Below the pieces are notes generated by a model. It saw nothing but the letters and a program-made list of their open reading frames with translations. It made no database searches and had not been told where the DNA came from. From the NCBI RefSeq assembly GCF_033547155.1, contig NZ_CP137892.1, positions 1,922,001-1,986,000 of the forward strand: a stretch of DNA of 64,000 nt. Direction: 5' to 3'. Both the position numbers and the translations under genes were made by a program. Below, piece by piece: positions 1-9,179 of this stretch (within the stretch, counting starts at the first letter, position 1; each line of letters opens with the position of its first letter). Source of the stretch: Pseudomonas benzenivorans (GTDB lineage Bacteria > Pseudomonadota > Gammaproteobacteria > Pseudomonadales > Pseudomonadaceae).

Positions 1-1209
1 GGCGCGTTGTTCTTCGAGGTCGATGTGGCGCAGGCGCGCCTCGATCAGCTCGCGGCGGGCTTCGAGCACTTGGTCCAGCTCGCCGCTGCCGGCGCGGTAG
101 CCGGCCAGGGACAGCGCCTGCTTCTGCGTGGCCAGCGGCAGCAGGCTGTCCTGGCTGCGCTGCACGGCGCGGTGCAGGCGCCGGTAGTCGGCCAGGTCCG
201 TGGCCAGCTGCGCGGCATGCTCGCGTTCCAGTGCTTCGCGTTCGGCCTGCACGCGGCTCAGTTCGGCGTGGCGGGCGGCGATCCTGGGGTTCTGCCGGGA
301 GCCCGGGAACAGCGGCAGGTCGACGCTCAGCTGCAGGCTGACCATGTCGCCGAACTCGCGGCCGCGGCGCTGATAGCCCAGCTCCCAGCTCCAGTCCGGG
401 CGCTTGTCGGCCACGGCCTCGCGTACCCTGGCCTCGGCCTCCTCGGTCATGGGCGCGAAGGCGCTCAGTTCCGGGTGGCGCTGCAGCCGGTCCTGGTAAT
501 GCCGGGCGTCGACCGCCCAGTGGGGCAGGCGCCCCTGGGGCGTGCGTTCGGCCGCCTCGCCGATCCAGCGGCGCAGGGTCGCCCGCTGCCGGGCCTGGGT
601 GCTGAGCAGCTGATCCTCCTGTTCGGCCAGCAGGGCCGCCTCCTGCTTCGGCGCCACGCTGTCGGCCGCCTGGCCGCGGCCGCCGGCGATGCGCGCCTGC
701 ACCGCCTTGGCCAGCAGGCGGTTCTCGGCGTAGAGGCTGGCGAACAGTGCGAGCTTCTGTTCGACGGCCAGGGCCGAGATCCAGGCCAGGGCGGTTTCCC
801 GCCTGACCCTGAGGCGCTCGACCTCCAGCTCGGCGTCGGCGCGCCGCAGGCCGGCTTGGGCGACATCGACCCGCGCCTGGCGCTTGGCCCGGTTGGGCAC
901 CTCCTGCATGAAGCCGACCATCTGCATGGTCATGGGCTCGCGATCCAGGCGGGCGCGGTCGTCGCCCTCGATGGGCACGTTCTGCAGGCCGAGCCGCAGC
1001 TTGGGGTCCGGCAGTTCGCCGGCGGGGATGGCGGCGTGGCGGGCGGCCTCGACGCCGGCCGCCTCGGCGGCCAGGGAGGGGGCCTGGCGTTCGGCCAGTT
1101 CGAGCGCTTCATCCAGGCTCAGGGCGACCGCCCAGGTCGGCAGGGCCAGCAGGCAGGCCACCAGCGCGGCCAGGCAGACGCGCCCGTTGGGGGAACGAGG
1201 TGATCTCAT
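1..1209 (-). CDS. TolC-family outer membrane efflux protein (CzcC/CusC type), C-terminus outside window
   Basis: The reading frame starts at an ATG at 1209 and stays open to the window edge, so about 403 residues are seen and the end is missing. The start reads MRSPRSPNGRVC followed by a hydrophobic stretch ending LPTWAVA, which looks like a Sec signal peptide. Two outer-membrane-efflux repeats follow, with long Ala/Glu/Arg-rich heptads typical of the coiled-coil barrel of this family. The segment SLDEALELAERQAPSL is the usual start of such a domain. In this family the protein is the outer membrane channel of a tripartite RND metal exporter. It is the last visible gene of the minus-strand run that starts with the bufferin genes, 100 bp after a Cys/Met-rich small protein, so copper or a similar metal is the likely cargo. 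That substrate is inferred from context only. Confidence 0.85.
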   Translation of the reverse strand, partial: MRSPRSPNGRVCLAALVACLLALPTWAVALSLDEALELAERQAPSLAAEAAGVEAARHAAIPAGELPDPKLRLGLQNVPIEGDDRARLDREPMTMQMVGFMQEVPNRAKRQARVDVAQAGLRRADAELEVERLRVRRETALAWISALAVEQKLALFASLYAENRLLAKAVQARIAGGRGQAADSVAPKQEAALLAEQEDQLLSTQARQRATLRRWIGEAAERTPQGRLPHWAVDARHYQDRLQRHPELSAFAPMTEEAEARVREAVADKRPDWSWELGYQRRGREFGDMVSLQLSVDLPLFPGSRQNPRIAARHAELSRVQAEREALEREHAAQLATDLADYRRLHRAVQRSQDSLLPLATQKQALSLAGYRAGSGELDQVLEARRELIEARLRHIDLEEQRA

Positions 1210-1309
1210 GTTTGCGACTTCCAGCGATGATCCAGCGCCGCCCGACGGGCAGGCGCACAGGCCGCTGCGCCTGTCAGGGCGTGCAGCGGCGTTCAGGACA
1301 TGACGGGAG

Positions 1310-1651
1310 TCAGGCGCGGGGAGGGCGCCAGAGGCCTTCGGGGGTCGGGGAAGGAATGAAGTCGCCGTAGCGCGCCAGCAACGGGGTGCCGGCCAGGCGC
1401 AGCAGCGGCTTGCCTATCGTCACCTGCAACAGGCTGCCGCCCTGGCACTGCTGGCCGCTCTTGCACAGCTTGCCGCCACTCCGTTCGCCCATCTGCGCAG
1501 CGCAGCAGTCTTCGGCCGAATCCATGGCCATCCCCTCGTGCTGGGCAGCCATGGGGCACGGCCCGGCCTGCACGGCCAGCGCCGCCAGCCCGTTGAGGGG
1601 CAGCGCGAGGCACAGCAGCAGGCAGAGGAGCAGGCGAACGGGGGCGGTCAT
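1310..1651 (-). CDS. Small secreted Cys/Met/His-rich protein, putative metal-binding
   Basis: A 113-residue protein with a clear N-terminal signal peptide (hydrophobic core LLLCLLLCLALPLNGLAAL). The mature part opens with CPMAAQHEGMAMDSAEDCC and has further Cys residues near GGKLCKSGQQCQGG, giving many soft-metal ligands in a short span. The tail PTPEGLWRPPRA resembles the short DUF2946-like proteins often found beside copper efflux genes; that family link is from memory and uncertain. It lies 21 bp downstream of the DoxX gene and 100 bp upstream of the efflux gene on the same strand, so it is probably co-transcribed. A periplasmic metal chaperone or sensor role is inference. Confidence 0.7.
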   Translation of the reverse strand: MTAPVRLLLCLLLCLALPLNGLAALAVQAGPCPMAAQHEGMAMDSAEDCCAAQMGERSGGKLCKSGQQCQGGSLLQVTIGKPLLRLAGTPLLARYGDFIPSPTPEGLWRPPRA

Positions 1652-1672
1652 TGCGGCTTCTGGCGTGAAGGG

Positions 1673-2182
1673 TCAGCGATTATAACCATAGTGCCGGGCA
1701 ATGAAGTGGTCGAGCGACAGCGCCCCGGGGCCCTTGGCCGCCAGCATCAGCAACACGGCCGCCCAGACCCCATGGGTCGGGTAGGCGCCCGGGTAGACGA
1801 ACAGCTGAATCACCAGGGTCATGCCGACCAGGGCCAGGGCGGAGAAGCGGGTGGCCAGGCCGAGCAGGATCAGCAGCGGAAACAGGTGCTCGGCGAAGGC
1901 CGCCATGGACGCGGCCAACTCCGGCGGCAGCAGCGGCACCTGGTACTCGTGTTCGAACAACGGCACGGCCGAGGCGGAGAGCTTGGGCAGGCCGAACTCG
2001 AAGCTGCCTTCGACCAGGTCGATGGCCAACCCCTCGATCTTGGTCTGCCCGGACTTCCAGAACACCGCGGCGATGGAGAAGCGGCCGAGGAAGGCCACCA
2101 GGCCGTAGGGAATCAGCTTGCACAGCTCGATTGCCCAGGCGATCAGGCGAACGGGAGCGGCGGCGTGGGCGGGATTGCTCAT
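1673..2182 (-). CDS. bufD: DoxX-family membrane protein of the bufferin operon
   Basis: About 169 residues with four predicted membrane segments; the core AFLGRFSIAAVFWKSGQTKI and the later AAFAEHLFPLLILLGLATRF are typical of DoxX/DoxD proteins. The ATG at 2182 (MSNPAHA) is chosen over the one at 2188 because AAGGA then sits about 8 nt upstream, and this start overlaps the stop of the bufC gene. DoxX proteins are regular members of bufferin operons (called BufD there), where their exact job is not settled; redox or membrane support of peptide maturation has been suggested. The order bufA-bufB-bufC-doxX on one strand supports the call. Confidence 0.8.
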   Translation of the reverse strand: MSNPAHAAAPVRLIAWAIELCKLIPYGLVAFLGRFSIAAVFWKSGQTKIEGLAIDLVEGSFEFGLPKLSASAVPLFEHEYQVPLLPPELAASMAAFAEHLFPLLILLGLATRFSALALVGMTLVIQLFVYPGAYPTHGVWAAVLLMLAAKGPGALSLDHFIARHYGYNR

Positions 2183-2958
2183 GGGCATTGTCCTTGGTTG
2201 TCGTAAGCAAACTGGATGATGGCGCCGCTGCCGAGCAGATGGCTCAGGCAGCGGGCGGGGTCGAATTCGGCGTCGCGGGCCAGGGCGCGCTCCGCGGCTT
2301 GCCCCAGGGGCTGTCCCTGCTGCAGGCTCTGGATGAACCGGGCGTCGCCCGGGCGGATGCCGAGTACCTCCACCTCCAGTCCTCGGCGCTGCACCAGGGC
2401 GCACTCGGCCTGGAGAGGGTCGAAGCCGGCGAGCGGCCGCTCGTCCTGATGGGCGGCCCAGAGCGAGACCACGGCGAAGGCCGAGTCGAGCACGCCGAGG
2501 GCCGGATGCAGCTGGAAGCACAGGGCGCCGACGCGCTCCGGCGTGGCCAGGGCGGTGGCCAGCGCGTCGCTGGCCACGGGGCCTGCGTCGGCGGCGTGGT
2601 AAGCCTCGATGCGCAGCAGCTCCAGGCGCGCCATGTCCGCCAGATAGGGCAGGCTGGCGGCGGGGGCGAAGCCTTCGATGAAGGCCGGGAAGCCGGCGCC
2701 GTAGTGAGCCAGCAGGCGCGAGCGCGGTGGCGAGTTGCGCACATGCACCGCGGCCATGGCGCGGAAGAAGTTCTCGCCCACCAGTTGCTGGACCACCGGG
2801 AAACTGGCGGCCAGGGCATCGATCAGGGAGCTGAGCACGTTGTTGCGATAGACGGCGAAACGTTTCGCCGGGTCGGAGCCGTTCCAGGCCCGCAGCTGCG
2901 CCGGGCATTCCAGCTCGGGGTCGAGCAGGGCGACGGCGAAGCGCTGTTGCAGGCTCAT
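2179..2958 (-). CDS. bufC: BufC/HvfC-type partner protein (DUF2063, 'putative DNA-binding domain')
   Basis: A 259-residue protein starting [15 protein letters not shown] at the ATG at 2958. The N-terminal part contains [23 protein letters not shown] and [13 protein letters not shown], the signature stretch of DUF2063 proteins. Although databases call this a DNA-binding domain, in the bufferin and related systems the protein partners the DUF692 enzyme and helps it act on the precursor peptide. The start overlaps the stop of the bufB gene by 4 bp and its own stop overlaps the doxX start, so translation is likely coupled through three genes. A longer in-frame upstream extension exists but would lie inside bufB and has no support. 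Confidence 0.88.
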   Translation of the reverse strand: MSLQQRFAVALLDPELECPAQLRAWNGSDPAKRFAVYRNNVLSSLIDALAASFPVVQQLVGENFFRAMAAVHVRNSPPRSRLLAHYGAGFPAFIEGFAPAASLPYLADMARLELLRIEAYHAADAGPVASDALATALATPERVGALCFQLHPALGVLDSAFAVVSLWAAHQDERPLAGFDPLQAECALVQRRGLEVEVLGIRPGDARFIQSLQQGQPLGQAAERALARDAEFDPARCLSHLLGSGAIIQFAYDNQGQCP

Positions 2959-3857
2959 GCGTGCACCTGCTGCCTGGCGGGCCGACAGGCATCGAGCAGC
3001 GCCTGCGCCCGCTGCGCCTCCTCCACCAGCACGGCCAGGGCGGGCACGGCATTGTCCCGTTCGAGCAGGGTCGGGCAGGGGCCGATCAGCTGCAGGGCAT
3101 CTTGGTAGAGTCGCCACACGGCATCGTCGACCGGCGCGCCGTGGTTGTCGATCAGCAGGCGGTCGCCTGCCGCGTCGCGGTCTTCGGCGAAACCGGCCAG
3201 ATGGATCTCGCCGACCGCGTCCAGCGGCAGGGCACGCAAGTAGGCCTGGGCATCCCAGTGATGGTTGATGCAGGACACATAGATGTTGTTGACGTCCAGC
3301 AACAGGCCGCAGCCGGTGCGGCGGACGACCTCGCCGATGAAGCTGGCTTCGTCCAGGGTCGAGCCGGCGAACTCCAGGTAGGTCGCCGGATTCTCCAGCA
3401 GCATCTGGCGCTGCAGACGGCTCTGCACCTGATCGACGTGGGCGCAGACCCGGTCGAGGGTCACGTCGTCGTAGCAGATGGGCAGCAGGTCGTTGAGGAA
3501 CACCTCGCCGTGGCTGGACCAGGCCAGGTGTTCGGAAAAGGCGTGGGGCTGGTAGCGCTCCAGCAAGGCGGCCAGGCGCTCGAGGTGCTCGCCGTCGAGT
3601 GGCTGCTCGCCGCCGATGGACAGGCCGACGCCATGGACCGACAGGGCATAGCGCTCGCGGATCTGGCTCAGGTAGTGATGGAAGGGGCCGCCGGCGACCA
3701 TGTAATTCTCGGCATGCACTTCGAAGAAGCCCACCGCCGGGTCACTGGCGAGGATGTCCTCGAAGTGCTGCGACTTGAGGCTGACCCCGGCCCGGCTGGG
3801 AAGCGCGGGCCGAAGCGCAGGAGCGCTGCTGACGAGGGGATGGGGGGTAGGGGTCAT
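2955..3857 (-). CDS. bufB: BufB, DUF692 multinuclear non-heme iron oxidase (MNIO) that modifies bufferin cysteines
   Basis: A 300-residue TIM-barrel protein of the DUF692/MNIO family. Visible metal-ligand motifs include [41 protein letters not shown] and DNHGAPV, all hallmarks of the family. MNIO enzymes use two or three iron ions to oxidise Cys residues of a partner peptide, in bufferins to thiooxazole groups. The ATG at 3857 is chosen because AGGAG lies 8 nt upstream; a TTG codon just before it is less likely. It follows the precursor peptide gene by 22 bp and overlaps bufC by 4 bp. The product is expected to act in the cytoplasm before export of the peptide. Confidence 0.9.
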   Translation of the reverse strand: MTPTPHPLVSSAPALRPALPSRAGVSLKSQHFEDILASDPAVGFFEVHAENYMVAGGPFHHYLSQIRERYALSVHGVGLSIGGEQPLDGEHLERLAALLERYQPHAFSEHLAWSSHGEVFLNDLLPICYDDVTLDRVCAHVDQVQSRLQRQMLLENPATYLEFAGSTLDEASFIGEVVRRTGCGLLLDVNNIYVSCINHHWDAQAYLRALPLDAVGEIHLAGFAEDRDAAGDRLLIDNHGAPVDDAVWRLYQDALQLIGPCPTLLERDNAVPALAVLVEEAQRAQALLDACRPARQQVHA

Positions 3858-3879
3858 CAACAGCGCTCCTGCTCGCGGG

Positions 3880-4188
3880 TCAGGATTTCACTTCTTCGAA
3901 GGCCTCGAGCTGGCCGAAGCCGGTCGGCGAAGTCGGCGAGGCGATTTCCTTGCAGGTACCCTCGGGCACGAACTTCCAGGCATTGCCCTGGTAGTCGCTC
4001 TTCGCGGTGCCGGCGCAGGTGGTGCCGGGGCCGGCGGCGCAGTCGTTCTTGCCTTTCATGGCTACGCCGTAGCACTTCTCGTTGTCCGCCGCCTGGGCGG
4101 TGAGCGGGGCGCTGGAGATCGCCAGGGCTGCCCCCAGGGCAAGGGCGAGACCGGCGGCCGAAACAGCATGGGAAGCAGTGGTTTTCAT
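3880..4188 (-). CDS. bufA: BufA1-type bufferin precursor peptide (DUF2282)
   Basis: A 102-residue precursor. The first about 38 residues ([19 protein letters not shown]... ending TAQAAD) form a long Sec-type signal. The core has the DUF2282 pattern [14 protein letters not shown], then GTTCAG, then [11 protein letters not shown], giving the four conserved cysteines of BufA1 bufferins. In characterised bufferins the inner cysteines are oxidised by BufB and the exported peptide binds copper in the periplasm. The ATG at 4188 is preferred to one at 4203 because GGAG lies 9 nt upstream, while the earlier one lacks a ribosome site. It is the first gene of the minus-strand operon and has an ECF-like promoter upstream. 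Confidence 0.9.
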   Translation of the reverse strand: MKTTASHAVSAAGLALALGAALAISSAPLTAQAADNEKCYGVAMKGKNDCAAGPGTTCAGTAKSDYQGNAWKFVPEGTCKEIASPTSPTGFGQLEAFEEVKS

Positions 4189-4353
4189 CTTGGGTATCTC
4201 CATATGGTTGAGGGGTGAAGCACTCGGAAGCAGCATAGAACAGCAGCGGTGGCAGCCTGGCTCGTCTGCAGCAGGCACGGGGCCTGGCCGAGGCGGCGCA
4301 GAAACGGCAACTCACCTCTGGCATCGCGTGCTCCGCGTGCCGTTCTTACTCAA

Positions 4354-4382
4354 TCAGACGGACGGTATCGGCTTTTGTTACA
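4354..4382 (-). promoter_or_regulatory. ECF-sigma-like promoter of the bufferin operon
   Basis: On the minus strand the sequence reads TGTAACA (4382-4376), a 15-nt spacer, then CGTCTGA (4360-4354). An AAC-containing -35 with a CGTC -10 at this spacing is the classic ECF sigma layout. It would give a leader of roughly 160 nt before bufA. Bufferin-type operons in other bacteria are known to be under ECF sigma control. No sigma gene is visible in the window. Confidence 0.55.
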
Positions 4383-4453
4383 GGGCACCGGCAGAAATCT
4401 GTTCGAACCGGGCCAGGGAACGTGCGACCGCCCGGCAATCGCCCAGTCGAGCG

Positions 4454-5458
4454 CTATTGGGGGGCGGCGCACAGCGCCAGGGCGCTGTCGAGCATGCGGT
4501 TGGAGAAGCCCCACTCGTTGTCGTACCAGGCCATGACCTTGACCAGCTTGCCGCTGACCTTGGTGTGGTTGGCGTCGAAGATCGACGACAGTGGGTTGTG
4601 GTTGAAGTCGCAGGACACCAGCGGCAGGCTGTTGTAGCCGAGCACCGGCGATTGCCGGCTGGCGGCCTGGAGCAGGGCGTTGATCTCCTCGGCCGTGGTC
4701 TCGCGCTGGACCTGCAGGCACAGGTCGACCAGCGAGACGTTGACCACCGGTACCCGCACCGCCATGCCGGTGAGCTTGCCGGCCAACTCCGGCAGCACCA
4801 GGCCGACCGCCTCGGCGGCGCCGGTCTTGGTCGGGATCATCGACTGGGTCGCCGAGCGGGCGCGGTAGGGGTCGCCGTGGTAGACGTCGGTGAGGTGCTG
4901 GTCGTTGGTGTAGGCGTGGATGGTGGTCATCAGGCCCTGCTCGATGCCCAGTTCGCGGTGCAGCACCTGGGCCACCGGGGCCAGGCAGTTGGTGGTGCAG
5001 GAGGCATTGGAGACGATCCGCATGGACTGACGCAGCACGCTGTGGTTGACCCCGAACACCACGGTGGCGTCGGCGCCCTTGGCCGGTGCCGAGATCAGCA
5101 CCTTGCGCGCGCCGGCGCTCAGGTGGCCGGCGGCCTTGTCGCGCTCGGTGAACAGGCCGGTGCATTCCAATACCAGGTCGACCCGGTGGGCCTTCCACGG
5201 CAGCTCGGCGGGATCGCGGATGGCACTGACGGCGATACAGTCGCCATTGACCCTCAGGCTCTCGCCGTCAGCCTCGACCTCGCCGTCGAAGATGCCGTGC
5301 ACGCTGTCGTATTTGAACAGGTGCGCGTTGATCGCGCTGTCGCCCAGGTCGTTGATGGCCACGACCTGCAGTTGTTGACGGTAGCCCTGGCTGTACAGGG
5401 CGCGCAGCACGTTGCGGCCGATGCGGCCGAAACCATTGATGGCGATTCGTAGGGTCAT
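4454..5458 (-). CDS. gapA: Glyceraldehyde-3-phosphate dehydrogenase, phosphorylating
   Basis: A 334-residue enzyme. The N-terminal nucleotide fold shows [10 protein letters not shown] at residues 7-16, and the catalytic motif ASCTTNC places the active-site Cys at 154 with the paired His at 181 ([10 protein letters not shown]). The ATG at 5458 (MTLRIAING) is the family start; an in-frame upstream extension of 32 residues would read across the HexR box and is rejected. The gene is divergent from edd with 131 bp between them. The HexR box nearest its start (5479-5493) suggests repression relieved by KDPG, as for gap-1 of P. putida. Cofactor preference cannot be read with confidence. Confidence 0.95.
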   Translation of the reverse strand: MTLRIAINGFGRIGRNVLRALYSQGYRQQLQVVAINDLGDSAINAHLFKYDSVHGIFDGEVEADGESLRVNGDCIAVSAIRDPAELPWKAHRVDLVLECTGLFTERDKAAGHLSAGARKVLISAPAKGADATVVFGVNHSVLRQSMRIVSNASCTTNCLAPVAQVLHRELGIEQGLMTTIHAYTNDQHLTDVYHGDPYRARSATQSMIPTKTGAAEAVGLVLPELAGKLTGMAVRVPVVNVSLVDLCLQVQRETTAEEINALLQAASRQSPVLGYNSLPLVSCDFNHNPLSSIFDANHTKVSGKLVKVMAWYDNEWGFSNRMLDSALALCAAPQ

Positions 5459-5478
5459 GGTGGCTTCTCGTGATTTTG

Positions 5479-5493
5479 TTGTTGGAATTACAA
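5479..5493. promoter_or_regulatory. HexR box near gapA
   Basis: The sequence TTGTTGGAATTACAA fits the pseudomonad HexR consensus TTGT-N7-ACAA exactly. It lies 20 bp before the gapA start codon, in the gapA-edd divergent region. HexR, encoded at 36.5 kb, is the expected binder and releases DNA on binding KDPG. Confidence 0.75.
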
Positions 5494-5541
5494 GATTATA
5501 TTCGAAGCTATGGAAATCAAGCGATTTGGCTGGCAGTATTC

Positions 5542-5556
5542 TTGTATTAAGCACAA
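5542..5556. promoter_or_regulatory. HexR box near edd
   Basis: The sequence TTGTATTAAGCACAA is a second exact match to TTGT-N7-ACAA, 33 bp before the edd start. The two boxes are 48 bp apart and probably control the two divergent promoters separately. Confidence 0.72.
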
Positions 5557-5589
5557 GATATCGCTATCCGCCAGCTTGGAGTCGACAAC

Positions 5590-7416
5590 ATGCATCCCCG
5601 CGTCCTTGAGGTAACCGACCGTCTGATCGAGCGCAGTCGTGACACGCGCGCGCGCTACCTGGCAATGATCGATGCGGCCGCCAGCGAAGGCCCGCAGCGC
5701 GGCAAGCTGCAGTGCGCCAACTTCGCCCACGGCGTGGCCGGCTGCGGCGGCCAGGACAAGCAGACCCTGCGCCTGATGGATGCGGCCAACGTGGCGATTG
5801 TTTCTGCTTACAACGACATGCTCTCGGCCCACCAGCCGTATCAGGATTACCCGGAGCGGATCAAACAGGCCCTGCGCGAGGTCGGCTCGGTCGGCCAGTT
5901 CGCCGGTGGCGTGCCGGCGATGTGCGACGGGGTGACCCAGGGCGAGCCGGGCATGGAGCTGGGCATCGCCAGCCGCGAGGTGATCGCCATGGCCACCGCC
6001 GTGGCGCTGTCGCACAACATGTTCGACGCGGCGATCTACCTGGGCATCTGCGACAAGATCGTCCCGGGTCTGATGATGGGCGCGCTGCGCTTCGGCCACC
6101 TGCCGAGCCTGTTCGTGCCGGCCGGCCCCATGCCTTCGGGCCTGTCGAACAAGGAGAAGGCCGACGTGCGCCAGCGCTATGCCGAAGGCAAGGCGACCCG
6201 CGACGAGCTGCTGGAAGCGGAGATGGCCGCCTACCACAGCCCGGGCACCTGCACCTTCTATGGCACCGCCAACACCAACCAGCTGCTGATGGAGGTGATG
6301 GGCCTGCATTTGCCCGGCGCCTCCTTCGTCAATCCGGGCACCCCGCTGCGCGAGGCCCTGACCGTCGAGGCGGCCCGGCAGATCACCCGCCTGACCAAGC
6401 AGAGCGGCCAGTTCATGCCGCTGGGGCGGATCGTCGACGAGCGCTGCCTGGTCAACTCCATAGTCGCGCTGAATGCCACGGGCGGTTCGACCAACCACAC
6501 CCTGCACATGCCGGCCATCGCCCGCGCCGCGGGCATCCAGCTGACCTGGCAGGACATGGCCGACCTGTCCGCCGTGACCCCGACCCTGGCCCACGTCTAC
6601 CCCAACGGCAAATCCGACATCAATCATTTCCAGGCCGCCGGTGGCATGGCCTTCCTGATTCGCCAGCTGCTCGAGGCCGGCCTGCTGCACGAGGACGTCA
6701 ACACCGTGGCCGGACACGGCTTGTCCCGCTACACCCGCGAGCCCTTCCTCGAGGACGGCCAACTGGTGTGGCGCGATGGCCCGAGCAAGAGCCACGACGA
6801 AAGTGTGTTGCGCCCGGTGGCCAACCCGTTCTCCGCCGAGGGTGGCCTGCGCCTGATGCAGGGCAATCTGGGGCGCGGGGTGATGAAGGTCTCCGCCGTG
6901 GCGCCCGAGCACCAGGTGGTCGAGGCGCCGGCGCGGGTATTCGAGGACCAGCAGGAGCTGGCCGATGCCTTCAAGGCCGGCGAGCTGGAGCGCGACTTCG
7001 TCGCGGTGATGCGTTTCCAGGGGCCGCGCAGCAACGGCATGCCCGAGCTGCACAAGATGACCCCGTTCCTCGGCGTGCTGCAGGACCGCGGCTTCAAGGT
7101 GGCGCTGGTCACCGACGGGCGCATGTCCGGTGCCTCGGGCAAGATCCCGGCGGCCATCCATGTCTGCCCCGAAGCCTTCGACGGCGGCCCGCTGGCGCGG
7201 GTACGCGACGGCGACCTGATCCGCGTCGACGGCCAGACCGGCGAGTTGCGGGTGCTGGTCGAGGACGCCGAGCTGGCGGCGCGTGAGCCGGCGGTCGACA
7301 CCCTGAACAATGCCGTGGGCTGCGGCCGTGAGCTGTTCGCCTTCATGCGCCTGGCCTTCAGTTCGGCCGAGCAGGGCGCCAGCGCCTTCACCAGCAGCCT
7401 GGAGTCGCTGAAGTGA
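5590..7416 (+). CDS. edd: 6-phosphogluconate dehydratase
   Basis: A 608-residue IlvD/Edd-family enzyme that turns 6-phosphogluconate into KDPG, the first dedicated Entner-Doudoroff step. Both family signatures are present: [13 protein letters not shown] (Cys at 154, a probable Fe-S ligand) and [14 protein letters not shown] near residue 510. The length is normal for Edd. The start [10 protein letters not shown] follows the HexR box. Its stop overlaps the glk start by 4 bp, and the run edd-glk-gltR-gltS matches the standard Pseudomonas order, so co-transcription is expected. Confidence 0.97.
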   Translation: MHPRVLEVTDRLIERSRDTRARYLAMIDAAASEGPQRGKLQCANFAHGVAGCGGQDKQTLRLMDAANVAIVSAYNDMLSAHQPYQDYPERIKQALREVGSVGQFAGGVPAMCDGVTQGEPGMELGIASREVIAMATAVALSHNMFDAAIYLGICDKIVPGLMMGALRFGHLPSLFVPAGPMPSGLSNKEKADVRQRYAEGKATRDELLEAEMAAYHSPGTCTFYGTANTNQLLMEVMGLHLPGASFVNPGTPLREALTVEAARQITRLTKQSGQFMPLGRIVDERCLVNSIVALNATGGSTNHTLHMPAIARAAGIQLTWQDMADLSAVTPTLAHVYPNGKSDINHFQAAGGMAFLIRQLLEAGLLHEDVNTVAGHGLSRYTREPFLEDGQLVWRDGPSKSHDESVLRPVANPFSAEGGLRLMQGNLGRGVMKVSAVAPEHQVVEAPARVFEDQQELADAFKAGELERDFVAVMRFQGPRSNGMPELHKMTPFLGVLQDRGFKVALVTDGRMSGASGKIPAAIHVCPEAFDGGPLARVRDGDLIRVDGQTGELRVLVEDAELAAREPAVDTLNNAVGCGRELFAFMRLAFSSAEQGASAFTSSLESLK

Positions 7417-8381
7417 AACTGGCGCTGGTCGGCGATATCGGCGGCACCAATGCGCGCTTCGCCCTGTGGCGCGACGAGCAGCTGGAGTCGGTGCGGGTGC
7501 TGGCCACCGCCGACTACCCGGGGCCTGAGGCGGCCATCGGCGCCTACCTGGCCGAACTGGAGCTGCCGCTCGGTGCAGTGGATTCGGTGTGCCTGGCCTG
7601 TGCCGGGCCGGTCGGCGGCGATGAGTTCCGTTTCACCAACAATCACTGGCGCCTCAGTCGCGCGGCCTTCTGCCGCGAGCTGCAGGTGCGTGAGCTGCTG
7701 CTGGTCAACGACTTCTGCGCCATGGCCCTGGGCATGACCCGCCTGGGTGAGGGCGAGCGCCTGCAGCTCTGCCCCGGCGAGCCCGAGGCGCACCGGCCCT
7801 GGGTGGTGATCGGTCCCGGCACCGGCCTGGGCGTCGGCACCCTGCTGCAGCTGGCCGACGGCAGCTGGCTGGCGCTGCCGGGGGAGGGCGGGCATGTCGA
7901 CCTGCCGATCGGCAGCCCGCGCGAGGCCCTGTTGTGGCAGCAGCTGCATGCCCAGCTCGGCCATGTGCGCGCCGAGGACGTGCTCAGCGGCGGCGGTCTG
8001 CTGACGCTGTACCGTGCGATCTGTGCCCTGGATGGCCATGCGCCGCGGCTGCACTCGCCCGCCGAGATCACGGCGGCGGCGCTGGCCGGCGATGCCGTCG
8101 CCTTGCAGGTGATCGAGCAGTTTTGCTGCTGGCTCGGCCGTGCGGCGGGCAACCTGGTGCTGAGCCTGGGCGGGCGCGGCGGCGTCTACATAGTCGGCGG
8201 CGTGGTGCCGCGCTTCGCCGAGCTGTTCCGGGCCAGCGGCTTCGCCCGCTGCCTGCGCGACAAGGGCGTGATGAGCGGTTACTTCGAGGGCATTCCGGCC
8301 TGGCTGGTGACGGCCGAGTACCCCGGGTTGATGGGCGCAGGCGTCGCTTTGCAGCAAGCATTCGCCACGGCGCGGGTGTAG
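7413..8381 (+). CDS. glk: Glucokinase
   Basis: A 322-residue bacterial glucokinase that makes glucose-6-phosphate from cytosolic glucose. The N-terminus [17 protein letters not shown] is the phosphate-binding motif, and [14 protein letters not shown] and GEGGHVDLP are the further family motifs (the latter with zinc or sugar ligands in relatives). Translation is coupled to edd by the ATGA overlap. It serves the gts importer as well as glucose released by the sucrose and maltose hydrolases encoded further along. Confidence 0.95.
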   Translation: MKLALVGDIGGTNARFALWRDEQLESVRVLATADYPGPEAAIGAYLAELELPLGAVDSVCLACAGPVGGDEFRFTNNHWRLSRAAFCRELQVRELLLVNDFCAMALGMTRLGEGERLQLCPGEPEAHRPWVVIGPGTGLGVGTLLQLADGSWLALPGEGGHVDLPIGSPREALLWQQLHAQLGHVRAEDVLSGGGLLTLYRAICALDGHAPRLHSPAEITAAALAGDAVALQVIEQFCCWLGRAAGNLVLSLGGRGGVYIVGGVVPRFAELFRASGFARCLRDKGVMSGYFEGIPAWLVTAEYPGLMGAGVALQQAFATARV

Positions 8382-8444
8382 GCTGGGCCGCGCGCCGATT
8401 CGCATCTGGCGCAGCCGATGAGCCAAGGATAAGGATGGCGGACC

Positions 8445-9179
8445 ATGAGCCTGCCCGGAAAGTCGATACTGCTGGTCGATGACGACCAGGAAATTCGCGA
8501 GCTACTGCACACCTACCTGAGCCGCGCGGGCTTCCAGGTGCGCACCGTCGGCGATGGCACGGGCCTGCGCCAGGGCCTGTGCGCCGAGCCCGCGGACCTG
8601 CTGATCCTCGACGTGATGCTGCCCGACGAGGACGGCTTCAGCCTGTGCCGCTGGGTGCGCGAGCACCAGCGCTTCGCCCAGGTGCCGATCATCATGCTCA
8701 CCGCCAGCTCCGACGAGGCCGACCGGGTCATCGGCCTGGAGCTGGGCGCCGACGATTACCTGGGCAAGCCGTTCAGCCCCCGCGAACTGCTGGCGCGGAT
8801 CAAGGCCCTGCTGCGCCGCGCCCACTTCAGCCAGGAGCGCGGCAGCGAGGTGCTGGCCTTCGACGAGTGGCGCCTGGACATGGTCAGCCACCGGCTGTTC
8901 CACGCCGACGGCGAGGAGGTGATCCTCTCCGGCGCCGACTTCGCCCTGCTCAAGCTGTTCCTCGATCATCCGCAGCAGATCTTAGGCCGCGACACCATCG
9001 CCAACGCCACCCGCGGCCGCGAGGTGATGCCGCTGGAGCGCATCGTCGACATGGCGGTCAGTCGCCTGCGCCAGCGCCTGCGCGATACGGACAAGCCCTC
9101 GCGGCTCATCCGCACGGTACGCGGCAGTGGTTACCTGCTGGCGGCCAACGTCGCGCCGTACCTGGGCGATGGCCATTAA
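8445..9179 (+). CDS. gltR: Response regulator GltR, OmpR family
   Basis: A 244-residue two-component regulator with a receiver domain (acidic pocket DDD at 12-14, phospho-Asp at 56 in LILDVMLP, Lys in LGKPFSP) and a C-terminal winged helix ([10 protein letters not shown]). The family member in Pseudomonas controls the glucose importer and porin genes. A run of purines (GGATAAGGA) precedes the start. The stop overlaps the sensor kinase start by 11 bp, so the pair is translationally coupled. Confidence 0.92.
   Translation: MSLPGKSILLVDDDQEIRELLHTYLSRAGFQVRTVGDGTGLRQGLCAEPADLLILDVMLPDEDGFSLCRWVREHQRFAQVPIIMLTASSDEADRVIGLELGADDYLGKPFSPRELLARIKALLRRAHFSQERGSEVLAFDEWRLDMVSHRLFHADGEEVILSGADFALLKLFLDHPQQILGRDTIANATRGREVMPLERIVDMAVSRLRQRLRDTDKPSRLIRTVRGSGYLLAANVAPYLGDGH

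Noticed and set aside
7..1203. 398-codon plus-strand frame
   Set aside because: It is the complement of the efflux gene, rich in Gly/Gln/Leu with no family motif; the minus strand has a signal peptide and clear domains.
1673..3052. One 459-codon protein joining the bufC region to DoxX
   Set aside because: The N-terminal part is Arg/Pro-rich out-of-frame translation of bufC; only the last 169 codons are a real DoxX protein.
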